This document shows, piece by piece, positions 40,445-57,094 of a stretch of DNA of 64,000 nt. How positions within the stretch are numbered: the first letter of the stretch is position 1; each line of letters begins with the position of its first letter. The stretch spans positions 434,001-498,000 of the forward strand of contig JAUIMM010000001.1 of NCBI GenBank assembly GCA_031769625.1, written 5' to 3'. Under the pieces are notes generated by a model. That model was not told the origin of the DNA. It saw nothing but the letters and a program-made list of their open reading frames with translations, and ran no database searches. The position numbers and the translations under genes were made by a program. The DNA comes from Taudactylus pleione. Its lineage: Eukaryota; Chordata; Amphibia; Anura; Myobatrachidae.

Positions 40445-43400
40445 CTAACACGTCCATGAGACTCCTATAACACACCCACAACACGTCCATGAGACTCCTA
40501 TAACACACCCATAACACGTCCATGAGACTCCTATAACGCACCCATGACACGTCCATGAGTCTCCTATAACGCACCCATGACACGTCCATGAGACTCCTAT
40601 AACGCACCTATGACACGTCCATGAGACACCTATAACACACCCACTAACACGTCCGAGACTCCTATAACACTCCCATAACACGTCCATGAGACTCCTATAA
40701 CACACCCATAACACGTCCATGAGACTCCTATAAAACACCCATAACACATCAATGAGACTCCTATAACACACCCATAACACGTCCATGAGACTCCTATAAC
40801 ACACCCATAACACGTCCATGAGACTCCTATAACACACCCACTAACACGTCCATGAGACTCCTATAACACTCCCATAACACGTCCATGAGACTCCTATAAC
40901 ACACCCATAACATGTCCATGAGACTTCTATAACACACCCATAAGACGTCCATGAGTCTCCTATAACACACCCACAACACGTCCATGAGACTCCTATAACA
41001 CACTCATGACACGTCCATGAGACTCCTATAACACACCCACTAACACGTCCATGAGACTCCTATAACACACCCATTAACACATCCATGAGACTCCTATAAC
41101 ACACTCATAACATGTCCATGAGACTCCTATAACACACCCATAACACGTCCAAGAGTCTCCTATAACACACCCATGACAAGTCCATGAGACTCCTATAGCA
41201 TGCCCATAACACGTCCATGAGACTCCTATAAAACACCCATAACACGTCCATGAGTCTCCTACAACACTCCAATAAAATGCCCATGACACTCCCATAACGC
41301 ATCCATGAAACTCCTATAACACACCCACTAACACGTCCATGAGACTCCTATAAAACACCCATAACACATCCATGAGACTCCTATAACACACCCATAACAC
41401 GTCCATGAGACTCCTATAACACACCCATAACACGTCCATGAGACTCCTATAACACACCCATAACACGTCCATGAGACTCCTATAACACACCCACTAACAC
41501 GTCCATGAGACTCCTATAACACACCCATAACACGTCCATGAGACTCCTATAACACACCCATAACACGTCCATGAGACTCTTATAACGCACCCATGACACG
41601 TCCATGAGTCTCCTATAACGCACCCACTAACACGTCCATGAGACTCCTATAACGCACCTATAACACGTCCATGAGACACCTATAACACACCCACTAACAC
41701 GTCCAAGACTCCTATAACACTCCCATAACACGTCCATGAGACTCCTATAACACACCCATAACACGTCCATGAGACTCCTATAAAACACCCATAACACATC
41801 AATGAGACTCCTATAACACAGCCATAACACGTCCATGAGACTCCTATAACACACCCATAACACGTCCATGAGACTCCTATAACACACCCACTAACACGTA
41901 CATGAGACTCCTATAACACACCCATAACACGTCCATGAGACTCCTATAACGCACCCATAACACGTCCATGAGACTCCTATAACGCACCTATAACACGTCC
42001 ATGAGACTCCTATAACGCTCCCATAACACGTTCATGAGACTCCTATAACGCACCCATGACACATCCATGAGACTCCTATAACACAACCATAACACGTCCA
42101 TGAGACTCCTATAACACACCCATGACACGTCCATGGGACTTCTATAACACACCCATAAGACGTCCATGAGTCTCCTATAACACACCCACAACACGTCCAT
42201 GAGACTCCTATAACACACTCATGACACGTCCATGAGACTCCTATAACACACCCACTAACACGTCCATGAGACTCCTATAACACACCCATTAACACATCCA
42301 TGAGACTCCTATAACACACTCATAACATGTCCATGAGACTCCTATAACACACCCATAACACGTCCAAGAGTCTCCTATAACACACCCATGACAAGTCCAT
42401 GAGACTCCTATAGCATGCCCATAACACGTCCATGAGACTCCTATAAAACACCCATAACACGTCCATGAGTCTCCTACAACACTCCAATAAAATGCCCATG
42501 ACACTCCCATAACGCATCCATGAAACTCCTATAACACACCCACTAACACGTCCATGAGACTCCTATAAAACACCCATAACACATCCATGAGACTCCTATA
42601 ACACACCCATAACACGTCCATGAGACTCCTATAACACACCCATAACACGTCCATGAGACTCCTATAACACACCCATAACACGTCCATGAGACTCCTATAA
42701 CACACCCACTAACACGTCCATGAGACTCCTATAACACACCCATAACACGTCCATGAGACTCCTATAACACACCCATAACACGTCCATGAGACTCTTATAA
42801 CGCACCCATGACACGTCCATGAGTCTCCTATAACGCACCCACTAACACGTCCATGAGACTCCTATAACGCACCTATAACACGTCCATGAGACACCTATAA
42901 CACACCCACTAACACGTCCAAGACTCCTATAACACTCCCATAACACACCCATAACACGTCCATGAGACTCCTATAAAACACCCATAACACATCAATGAGA
43001 CTCCTATAACACAGCCATAACACGTCCATGAGACTCCTATAACACACCCATAACACGTCCATGAGACTCCTATAACACACCCACTAACACGTACATGAGA
43101 CTCCTATAACACACCCATAACACGTCCATGAGACTCCTATAACGCACCCATAAGACGTCCATGAGACTCCTATAACGCACCTATAACACGTCCATGAGAC
43201 TCCTATAACGCTCCCATAACACGTTCATGAGACTCCTATAACGCACCCATGACACATCCATGAGACTCCTATAACACAACCATAAGACGTCCATGAGACT
43301 CCTATAACACACCCATGACACGTCCATGAGACTCCTATAACGCACCCATAACACGTCCATGAGACTCCTATAAAACACCCATAACACATCCATGAGACTC

Positions 43401-46400
43401 CTATAACGCACCCATGACACGTCCATGAGACTCCTATAACACTCCCATGACACGTCCATGAGACTCCTATAAAACACCCATAACACATCCATGAGACTCC
43501 TATAACGCTCCCATAACACGTCCATGAGACTCCTATGACACACCCATAACACGTCCATGAGGCTCCTATAACACACCCACTAACACGTCCATGAGACTCC
43601 TATAACGCACCCATGACACGTCCATGAGACTCCTATAACGCACCCATAACACGTCCATGAGACTCCTATAACATACGCGTAACGCATCCATGAGACTCCT
43701 ATAAAACACCCACTAACACGTCCATGAGACTCCTATAACACACCCATAACACGTCCATGAGACTCCTATAACACACCCATGACACGTCCATGAGACTCCT
43801 ATAACACACCCATGACACGTCCATGAGACTCCTATAACACACCCATGACACGTCCATGAGACTCCTATAAAACACTCATAACACGTCCATGAGACTCCTA
43901 TAACACACCCATAACACGTCAATGAGACTCCTATAACACACCCATAACACGTCGATGAGACTCCTATAACACACCCATGACACGTCCATGAGACTCCTAT
44001 AACACACCCATGACACCTCCATGAGACTCCTATAAAACACCCATAACTCGTCCATGAAACTCCTATAACACACCCATAACGCATCCATGAGACTCCTATA
44101 AAACACCCATAACACGTCCATGAGACTCCTATAAAACACCCATAACACGTCCATGAGACTCCTATAACACACCCATAACACGTCCATGAGACTCCTATAA
44201 CACACCCACTAACACGTCCATGAGACTCCTATAACACACCCATAACAAGTCCATGAGACTCCTATAACACACCCATAACGCATCCATGAGACTCCTATAA
44301 CACACCCATAACGCGTCCATGAGACTCCTATAACACACCCATAACGCGTCCATGAGACTCCTATAACACACCCATAACGCGTCCATGAGACTCCTATAAA
44401 ACACCCATGACACGTCCATGAGACTCCAATAACACTCCCATGACACATCCATGAGACTCCTATAACGCACCCACTAACACGTCCATGAGACTCCTATAAC
44501 ACTCCCATAACACGTCCATGAGACTCCTATAACACACCCATAACTCGTCCATGAGACTCCTAAAGCACACCCATAACACGTCCATGAGACTCCTATAAAA
44601 CACCGATAACACATCCATGAGACTCCTATAACACACCCATAACACGTCCATGAGACTCCAATAACACTACCACTAACACGTCCATGAGACTCCTATAACA
44701 CACCCATAATGCATCCATGAGACTCCTATAACACACACATGACGTGTCCATGAGACTCCTATAACACTCCCATAACACAACCATGAGACTCCTATAACGC
44801 TCCAATAACACGTCCATGAGACTCCTATAACGCACCCATAACACGTCCATGAGACTCCTATAACGCACCCATAACACGTCCATGAGACTCCAATAACACT
44901 CCCATAGCACGTCCATGAGACTCCTATAACACACCCATAACACGTACATGAGACTCGTATAACACTCCCAAAACACGTCCATGAGACTCCTATAACGCAC
45001 CCATAACACGTCCATGAGACTCCTATAACGCACCCATAACACGTCCATGAGACTCCTATAACTCTCCCATAACACGTCCATGAGACTCCTATAACGCACC
45101 CATAACACGTCCATGAGACTCCAATAACGCACCCATAACACGTCCATGAGACTCCTATAACGCACCCATAACACGTACATGAGACTCCTATAACACTCCC
45201 ATAACACGTGCATGAGACTCCTATAACGCACCCAAGACACATCCATGAGACTCCTATAAAACACCCATAACACGTCCATGAGACTCCTATAACACACCCA
45301 TAACACGTCCATGAGACTCCTATAACACACCCATAACACGTCCATGAGACTCCTATAACACACCCATAACACGTCCATGAGACTCCTATAACACACCCAC
45401 TAACACGTCCATGAGACTCCTATAACACACCCATAACACGTCCATGAGACTCCTATAACACACCCATAACACGTCCATGAGACTCTTATAACGCACCCAT
45501 GACACGTCCATGAGTCTCCTATAACGCACCCACTAACACGTCCATGAGACTCCTATAACGCACCTATAACACGTCCATGAGACACCTATAACACACCCAC
45601 TAACACGTCCAAGACTCCTATAACACTCCCATAACACACCCATAACACGTCCATGAGACTCCTATAAAACACCCATAACACATCAATGAGACTCCTATAA
45701 CACAGCCATAACACGTCCATGAGACTCCTATAACACACCCATAACACGTCCATGAGACTCCTATAAAACACCCACTAACACGTACATGAGACTCCTATAA
45801 CACACCCATAACACGTCCATGAGACTCCTATAACGCACCCATAAGACGTCCATGAGACTCCTATAACGCACCTATAACACGTCCATGAGACTCCTATAAC
45901 GCTCCCATAACACGTTCATGAGACTCCTATAACGCACCCATGACACATCCATGAGACTCCTATAACACAACCATAACACGTCCATGAGACTCCTATAACA
46001 CACCCATGACACGTCCATGAGACTCCTATAACGCACCCATAACACGTCCATGAGACTCCTATAAAACACCCATAACACATCCATGAGACTCCTATAACGC
46101 ACCCATGACACGTCCATGAGACTCCTATAACACTCCCATGACACGTCCATGAGACTCCTATAAAACACACATAACACATCCATGAGACTCCTATAACGCT
46201 CCCATAACACGTCCATGAGACTCCTATGACACACCCATAACACGTCCATGAGGCTCCTATAACACACCCACTAACACGTCCATGAGACTCCTATAACGCA
46301 CCCATGACACGTCCATGAGACTCCTATAACGCACCCATAACACGTCCATGAGACTCCTATAAAATACGCATAACGCATCCATGAGACTCCTATAAAACAC

Positions 46401-49067
46401 CCACTAACACGTCCATGAGACTCCTATAACACACCCATAACACGTCCATGAGACTCCTATAACACACCCATGACACGTCCATGAGACTCCTATAACACAC
46501 CCATGACACGTCCATGAGACTCCTATAACACACCCATGACACGTCCATGAGACTCCTATAAAACACTCATAACACGTCCATGAGACTCCTATAACACACC
46601 CATAACACGTCAATGAGACTCCTATAACACACCCATAACACGTCGATGAGACTCCTATAACACACCCATGACACGTCCATGAGACTCCTATAACACACCC
46701 ATGACACCTCCATGAGACTCCTATAAAACACCCATAACTCGTCCATGAAACTCCTATAACACACCCATAACGCATCCATGAGACTCCTATAAAACACCCA
46801 TAACACGTCCATGAGACTCCTATAAAACACCCATAACACGTCCATGAGACTCCTATAACACACCCATAACACGTCCATGAGACTCCTATAACACACCCAC
46901 TAACACGTCCATGAGACTCCTATAACACACCCATAACAAGTCCATGAGACTCCTATAACACACCCATAACGCATCCATGAGACTCCTATAACACACCCAT
47001 AACGCGTCCATGAGACTCCTATAACACACCAATAACGCGTCCATGAGACTCCTATAACACACCCATAACGCGTCCATGAGACTCCTATAAAACACCCATG
47101 ACACGTCCATGAGACTCCAATAACACTCCCATGACACATCCATGAGACTCCTATAACGCACCCACTAACACGTCCATGAGACTCCTATAACACTCCCATA
47201 ACACGTCCATGAGACTCCTATAACACACCCATAACACGTCCATGAGACTCCTAAAGCACACCCATAACACGTCCATGAGACTCCTATAAAACACCCATAA
47301 CACATCCATGAGACTCCTATAACACACCCATAACACGTCCATGAGACTCCAATAACACTACCACTAACACGTCCATGAGACTCCTATAACACACCCATAA
47401 TGCATCCATGAGACTCCTATAACACACACATGACGTGTCCATGAGACTCCTATAACACTCCCATAACACAACCATGAGACTCCTATAACGCTCCAATAAC
47501 ACGTCCATGAGACTCCTATAACGCACCCATAACACGTCCATGAGACTCCTATAACGCACCCATAACACGTCCATGAGACTCCAATACTACTCCCATAGCA
47601 CGTCCATGAGACTCCTATAACACACCCATAACACGTACATGAGACTCGTATAACACTCCCAAAACACGTCCATGAGACTCCTATAACGCACCCATAACAC
47701 GTCCATGAGACTCCTATAACGAACCCATAACACGTCCATGAGACTCCTATAACTCTCCCATAACACGTCCATGAGACTCCTATAACGCACCCATAACACG
47801 TCCATGAGACTCCAATAACGCACCCATAACACGTCCATGAGACTCCTATAACGCACCCATAACACGTACATGAGACTCCTATAACACTCCCATAACACGT
47901 GCATGAGACTCCTATAACGCACCCAAGACACATCCATGAGACTCCTATAAAACACCCATAACACGTCCATGAGACTCCTATAACACTCCCATAACACATC
48001 CATGAGACTCCTATAACGCACCCATAACACATCCATGAGACTCCAATAACGCACCCATAACACATCCATGAGACTCCTATAACGCACCCATAACACATCC
48101 ATGAGACTCCTATAACGCACCCATAACACATCCATGAGACTCCTATAAAACACCCATAACACGTCCATGAGACTCCTATTACACACCCATAACACGTCCA
48201 TGAGACTCCTATAACACACCCACTAACACGTCCATGAGACTCCTATAACGCACCCATGTCACGTCCATGAGACTCCTATAACGCACCCATGACACGTCCA
48301 TGAGACTCCTATAACACTCCCATAACGCATCCATGAGACTCCTATAAAACACCCACTAACACGTCCATGAGACACCTATAAAACACCCACTAACACGTCC
48401 ATGAGACTCCTATAACACACCCATGACACGTCCATGAGACTCGTATAACACACCCATGACACGTCCATGAGACTCCTATAAAACACCCATGACACGTCCA
48501 TGAGACTCCTATAACACACCCATAACACGTTCATGAGACTCCTATAACACACCCATAACACGTCCATGAGACTCCTATAACACACCCATAACACGTCCAT
48601 GAGACTCCTATAAAACACCCATGACACGTCCGTGAGACTCCTATAACACACCCATGACACATCCATGAGACTCCTATAAAACACCCATAACACGTCCATG
48701 AGACTCCTATAAAACACCCATGACACGTCCATGAGACTCCAATAACACTCCCATGACACATCCATGAGACTTAAATAACACTTCCATAACATGCCCATGA
48801 GACTCCTATAACACACCCATAACGCATCCATGAGACTCCTATAAAACAACCATAACACGTCCATGAGACTCCTATAACACTCCCATAACACGTCCATGAG
48901 ACTCCTATAACACACCCACTAACACGTCCTTGAGATGACACGTCCATGAGACTCCTATAACACACCCATAACACGTCCATGAGACTCCTATAACACACCC
49001 ATAACACGTCCATGAGACTCCTATAACACACCCATAACACGTCCATGAGACTCCTATAACACACCCA
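40445..49067. repeat. Satellite higher-order unit, about 8.6 kb, first copy
   Basis: The variant pattern starting at 40445 recurs at 49068 (offset 8,623) and is followed to about 50790 before the order changes. Within it, a block recurs at offset 1,215 (about 41074 and 42289) and another at offset 2,691 (about 42895-45250 and 45586-47950). Confidence 0.7.
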
Positions 49068-50790
49068 CTAACACGTCCATGAGACTCCTATAACACACCC
49101 ACAACACGTCCATGAGACTCCTATAACACACCCATAACACGTCCATGAGACTCCTATAACGCACCCATGACACGTCCATGAGTCTCCTATAACGCACCCA
49201 TGACACGTCCATGAGACTCCTATAACGCACCTATGACACGTCCATGAGACACCTATAACACACCCACTAACACGTCCGAGACTCCTATAACACTCCCATA
49301 ACACGTCCATGAGACTCCTATAACACACCCATAACACGTCCATGAGACTCCTATAAAACACCCATAACACATCAATGAGACTCCTATAACACACCCATAA
49401 CACGTCCATGAGACTCCTATAACACACCCATAACACGTCCATGAGACTCCTATAACACACCCACTAACACGTCCATGAGACTCCTATAACACTCCCATAA
49501 CACGTCCATGAGACTCCTATAACACACCCATAACATGTCCATGAGACTTCTATAACACACCCATAAGACGTCCATGAGTCTCCTATAACACACCCACAAC
49601 ACGTCCATGAGACTCCTATAACACACTCATGACACGTCCATGAGACTCCTATAACACACCCACTAACACGTCCATGAGACTCCTATAACACACCCATTAA
49701 CACATCCATGAGACTCCTATAACACACTCATAACATGTCCATGAGACTCCTATAACACACCCATAACACGTCCAAGAGTCTCCTATAACACACCCATGAC
49801 AAGTCCATGAGACTCCTATAGCATGCCCATAACACGTCCATGAGACTCCTATAAAACACCCATAACACGTCCATGAGTCTCCTACAACACTCCAATAAAA
49901 TGCCCATGACACTCCCATTACGCATCCATGAAACTCCTATAACACACCCACTAACACGTCCATGAGACTCCTATAAAACACCCATAACACATCCATGAGA
50001 CTCCTATAACACACCCATAACACGTCCATGAGACTCCTATAACACACCCATAACACGTCCATGAGACTCCTATAACACACCCATAACACGTCCATGAGAC
50101 TCCTATAACACACCCACTAACACGTCCATGAGACTCCTATAACACACCCATAACACGTCCATGAGACTCCTATAACACACCCATAACACGTCCATGAGAC
50201 TCTTATAACGCACCCATGACACGTCCATGAGTCTCCTATAACGCACCCACTAACACGTCCATGAGACTCCTATAACGCACCTATAACACGTCCATGAGAC
50301 ACCTATAACACACCCACTAACACGTCCAAGACTCCTATAACACTCCCATAACACGTCCATGAGACTCCTATAACACACCCATAACACGTCCATGAGACTC
50401 CTATAAAACACCCATAACACATCAATGAGACTCCTATAACACAGCCATAACACGTCCATGAGACTCCTATAACACACCCATAACACGTCCATGAGACTCC
50501 TATAACACACCCACTAACACGTACATGAGACTCCTATAACACACCCATAACACGTCCATGAGACTCCTATAACGCACCCATAACACGTCCATGAGACTCC
50601 TATAACGCACCTATAACACGTCCATGAGACTCCTATAACGCTCCCATAACACGTTCATGAGACTCCTATAACGCACCCATGACACATCCATGAGACTCCT
50701 ATAACACAACCATAACACGTCCATGAGACTCCTATAACACACCCATGACACGTCCATGAGACTTCTATAACACACCCATAAGACGTCCAT
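44487..50790. repeat. 6,304-bp satellite block, copy 1
   Basis: Marker patterns at 44626, 45586, 46404, 47364, 48376, 49068 and 49697 all recur exactly 6,304 bp further on. The rare junction GTCCTTGAGATGACACG at 48926 recurs at 55230. The homology begins near 44487 and ends near 50790, where copy 2 begins. Confidence 0.85.
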
Positions 50791-53700
50791 GAGACTCCTA
50801 TAACACTCCCATAACACGTCCATGAGACTCCTATAACACACCCATAACTCGTCCATGAGACTCCTAAAGCACACCCATAACACGTCCATGAGACTCCTAT
50901 AAAACACCGATAACACATCCATGAGACTCCTATAACACACCCATAACACGTCCATGAGACTCCAATAACACTACCACTAACACGTCCATGAGACTCCTAT
51001 AACACACCCATAATGCATCCATGAGACTCCTATAACACACACATGACGTGTCCATGAGACTCCTATAACACTCCCATAACACAACCATGAGACTCCTATA
51101 ACGCTCCAATAACACGTCCATGAGACTCCTATAACGCACCCATAACACGTCCATGAGACTCCTATAACGCACCCATAACATGTCCATGAGACTCCAATAA
51201 CACTCCCATAGCACGTCCATGAGACTCCTATAACACACCCATAACACGTACATGAGACTCGTATAACACTCCCAAAACACGTCCATGAGACTCCTATAAC
51301 GCACCCATAACACGTCCATGAGACTCCTATAACGCACCCATAACACGTCCATGAGACTCCTATAACTCTCCCATAACACGTCCATGAGACTCCTATAACG
51401 CACCCATAACACGTCCATGAGACTCCAATAACGCACCCATAACACGTCCATGAGACTCCTATAACGCACCCATAACACGTACATGAGACTCCTATAACAC
51501 TCCCATAACACGTGCATGAGACTCCTATAACGCACCCAAGACACATCCATGAGACTCCTATAAAACACCCATAACACGTCCATGAGACTCCTATAACACA
51601 CCCATAACACGTCCATGAGACTCCTATAACACACCCATAACACGTCCATGAGACTCCTATAACACACCCATAACACGTCCATGAGACTCCTATAACACAC
51701 CCACTAACACGTCCATGAGACTCCTATAACACACCCATAACACGTCCATGAGACTCCTATAACACACCCATAACACGTCCATGAGACTCTTATAACGCAC
51801 CCATGACACGTCCATGAGTCTCCTATAACGCACCCACTAACACGTCCATGAGACTCCTATAACGCACCTATAACACGTCCATGAGACACCTATAACACAC
51901 CCACTAACACGTCCAAGACTCCTATAACACTCCCATAACACACCCATAACACGTCCATGAGACTCCTATAAAACACCCATAACACATCAATGAGACTCCT
52001 ATAACACAGCCATAACACGTCCATGAGACTCCTATAACACACCCATAACACGTCCATGAGACTCCTATAAAACACCCACTAACACGTACATGAGACTCCT
52101 ATAACACACCCATAACACGTCCATGAGACTCCTATAACGCACCCATAAGACGTCCATGAGACTCCTATAACGCACCTATAACACGTCCATGAGACTCCTA
52201 TAACGCTCCCATAACACGTTCATGAGACTCCTATAACGCACCCATGACACATCCATGAGACTCCTATAACACAACCATAACACGTCCATGAGACTCCTAT
52301 AACACACCCATGACACGTCCATGAGACTCCTATAACGCACCCATAACACGTCCATGAGACTCCTATAAAACACCCATAACACATCCATGAGACTCCTATA
52401 ACGCACCCATGACACGTCCATGAGACTCCTATAACACTCCCATGACACGTCCATGAGACTCCTATAAAACACCCATAACACATCCATGAGACTCCTATAA
52501 CGCTCCCATAACACGTCCATGAGACTCCTATGACACACCCATAACACGTCCATGAGGCTCCTATAACACACCCACTAACACGTCCATGAGACTCCTATAA
52601 CGCACCCATGACACGTCCATGAGACTCCTATAACGCACCCATAACACGTCCATGAGACTCCTATAAAATACGCATAACGCATCCATGAGACTCCTATAAA
52701 ACACCCACTAACACGTCCATGAGACTCCTATAACACACCCATAACACGTCCATGAGACTCCTATAACACACCCATGACACGTCCATGAGACTCCTATAAC
52801 ACACCCATGACACGTCCATGAGACTCCTATAACACACCCATGACACGTCCATGAGACTCCTATAAAACACTCATAACACGTCCATGAGACTCCTATAACA
52901 CACCCATAACACGTCAATGAGACTCCTATAACACACCCATAACACGTCGATGAGACTCCTATAACACACCCATGACACGTCCATGAGACTCCTATAACAC
53001 ACCCATGACACCTCCATGAGACTCCTATAAAACACCCATAACTCGTCCATGAAACTCCTATAACACACCCATAACGCATCCATGAGACTCCTATAAAACA
53101 CCCATAACACGTCCATGAGACTCCTATAAAACACCCATAACACGTCCATGAGACTCCTATAACACACCCATAACACGTCCATGAGACTCCTATAACACAC
53201 CCACTAACACGTCCATGAGACTCCTATAACACACCCATAACAAGTCCATGAGACTCCTATAACACACCCATAACGCATCCATGAGACTCCTATAACACAC
53301 CCATAACGCGTCCATGAGACTCCTATAACACACCAATAACGCGTCCATGAGACTCCTATAACACACCCATAACGCGTCCATGAGACTCCTATAAAACACC
53401 CATGACACGTCCATGAGACTCCAATAACACTCCCATGACACATCCATGAGACTCCTATAACGCACCCACTAACACGTCCATGAGACTCCTATAACACTCC
53501 CATAACACGTCCATGAGACTCCTATAACACACCCATAACACGTCCATGAGACTCCTAAAGCACACCCATAACACGTCCATGAGACTCCTATAAAACACCC
53601 ATAACACATCCATGAGACTCCTATAACACACCCATAACACGTCCATGAGACTCCAATAACACTACCACTAACACGTCCATGAGACTCCTATAACACACCC

Positions 53701-56700
53701 ATAATGCATCCATGAGACTCCTATAACACACACATGACGTGTCCATGAGACTCCTATAACACTCCCATAACACAACCATGAGACTCCTATAACGCTCCAA
53801 TAACACGTCCATGAGACTCCTATAACGCACCCATAACACGTCCATGAGACTCCTATAACGCACCCATAACACGTCCATGAGACTCCAATACTACTCCCAT
53901 AGCACGTCCATGAGACTCCTATAACACACCCATAACACGTACATGAGACTCGTATAACACTCCCAAAACACGTCCATGAGACTCCTATAACGCACCCATA
54001 ACACGTCCATGAGACTCCTATAACGAACCCATAACACGTCCATGAGACTCCTATAACTCTCCCATAACACGTCCATGAGACTCCTATAACGCACCCATAA
54101 CACGTCCATGAGACTCCAATAACGCACCCATAACACGTCCATGAGACTCCTATAACGCACCCATAACACGTACATGAGACTCCTATAACACTCCCATAAC
54201 ACGTGCATGAGACTCCTATAACGCACCCAAGACACATCCATGAGACTCCTATAAAACACCCATAACACGTCCATGAGACTCCTATAACACTCCCATAACA
54301 CATCCATGAGACTCCTATAACGCACCCATAACACATCCATGAGACTCCAATAACGCACCCATAACACATCCATGAGACTCCTATAACGCACCCATAACAC
54401 ATCCATGAGACTCCTATAACGCACCCATAACACATCCATGAGACTCCTATAAAACACCCATAACACGTCCATGAGACTCCTATTACACACCCATAACACG
54501 TCCATGAGACTCCTATAACACACCCACTAACACGTCCATGAGACTCCTATAACGCACCCATGTCACGTCCATGAGACTCCTATAACGCACCCATGACACG
54601 TCCATGAGACTCCTATAACACTCCCATAACGCATCCATGAGACTCCTATAAAACACCCACTAACACGTCCATGAGACACCTATAAAACACCCACTAACAC
54701 GTCCATGAGACTCCTATAACACACCCATGACACGTCCATGAGACTCCTATAACACACCCATGACACGTCCATGAGACTCCTATAAAACACCCATGACACG
54801 TCCATGAGACTCCTATAACACACCCATAACACGTTCATGAGACTCCTATAACACACCCATAACACGTCCATGAGACTCCTATAACACACCCATAACACGT
54901 CCATGAGACTCCTATAAAACACCCATGACACGTCCGTGAGACTCCTATAACACACCCATGACACATCCATGAGACTCCTATAAAACACCCATAACACGTC
55001 CATGAGACTCCTATAAAACACCCATGACACGTCCATGAGACTCCAATAACACTCCCATGACACATCCATGAGACTTAAATAACACTTCCATAACATGCCC
55101 ATGAGACTCCTATAACACACCCATAACGCATCCATGAGACTCCTATAAAACAACCATAACACGTCCATGAGACTCCTATAACACTCCCATAACACGTCCA
55201 TGAGACTCCTATAACACACCCACTAACACGTCCTTGAGATGACACGTCCATGAGACTCCTATAACACACCCATAACACGTCCATGAGACTCCTATAACAC
55301 ACCCATAACACGTCCATGAGACTCCTATAACACACCCATAACACGTCCATGAGACTCCTATAACACACCCACTAACACGTCCATGAGACTCCTATAACAC
55401 ACCCACAACACGTCCATGAGACTCCTATAACACACCCATAACACGTCCATGAGACTCCTATAACGCACCCATGACACGTCCATGAGTCTCCTATAACGCA
55501 CCCATGACACGTCCATGAGACTCCTATAACGCACCTATGACACGTCCATGAGACACCTATAACACACCCACTAACACGTCCGAGACTCCTATAACACTCC
55601 CATAACACGTCCATGAGACTCCTATAACACACCCATAACACGTCCATGAGACTCCTATAAAACACCCATAACACATCAATGAGACTCCTATAACACACCC
55701 ATAACACGTCCATGAGACTCCTATAACACACCCATAACACGTCCATGAGACTCCTATAACACACCCACTAACACGTCCATGAGACTCCTATAACACTCCC
55801 ATAACACGTCCATGAGACTCCTATAACACACCCATAACATGTCCATGAGACTTCTATAACACACCCATAAGACGTCCATGAGTCTCCTATAACACACCCA
55901 CAACACGTCCATGAGACTCCTATAACACACTCATGACACGTCCATGAGACTCCTATAACACACCCACTAACACGTCCATGAGACTCCTATAACACACCCA
56001 TTAACACATCCATGAGACTCCTATAACACACTCATAACATGTCCATGAGACTCCTATAACACACCCATAACACGTCCAAGAGTCTCCTATAACACACCCA
56101 TGACAAGTCCATGAGACTCCTATAGCATGCCCATAACACGTCCATGAGACTCCTATAAAACACCCATAACACGTCCATGAGTCTCCTACAACACTCCAAT
56201 AAAATGCCCATGACACTCCCATAACGCATCCATGAAACTCCTATAACACACCCACTAACACGTCCATGAGACTCCTATAAAACACCCATAACACATCCAT
56301 GAGACTCCTATAACACACCCATAACACGTCCATGAGACTCCTATAACACACCCATAACACGTCCATGAGACTCCTATAACACACCCATAACACGTCCATG
56401 AGACTCCTATAACACACCCACTAACACGTCCATGAGACTCCTATAACACACCCATAACACGTCCATGAGACTCCTATAACACACCCATAACACGTCCATG
56501 AGACTCTTATAACGCACCCATGACACGTCCATGAGTCTCCTATAACGCACCCACTAACACGTCCATGAGACTCCTATAACGCACCTATAACACGTCCATG
56601 AGACACCTATAACACACCCACTAACACGTCCAAGACTCCTATAACACTCCCATAACACGTCCATGAGACTCCTATAACACACCCATAACACGTCCATGAG

Positions 56701-57094
56701 ACTCCTATAAAACACCCATAACACATCAATGAGACTCCTATAACACAGCCATAACACGTCCATGAGACTCCTATAACACACCCATAACACGTCCATGAGA
56801 CTCCTATAACACACCCACTAACACGTACATGAGACTCCTATAACACACCCATAACACGTCCATGAGACTCCTATAACGCACCCATAACACGTCCATGAGA
56901 CTCCTATAACGCACCTATAACACGTCCATGAGACTCCTATAACGCTCCCATAACACGTTCATGAGACTCCTATAACGCACCCATGACACATCCATGAGAC
57001 TCCTATAACACAACCATAACACGTCCATGAGACTCCTATAACACACCCATGACACGTCCATGAGACTTCTATAACACACCCATAAGACGTCCAT
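50791..57094. repeat. 6,304-bp satellite block, copy 2 (tandem)
   Basis: This is a direct tandem copy of 44487-50790. Differences are few: for example CACACATAAC against CACCCATAAC near 46170/52474, and TCGTATAAC against TCCTATAAC near 48453/54757. From about 57094 the sequence continues as the one at about 42167 does (offset 14,927), so this is a tandem duplication set into a longer repeated order. Confidence 0.85.

Noticed and set aside
44626..45396. 256-codon minus-strand open frame (and its repeats at 50930 and 59454) as a protein gene
   Set aside because: It is pure translation of the 33-bp satellite. A second frame is equally open, there is no start context or splice structure, and its length follows from 33 being a multiple of three.
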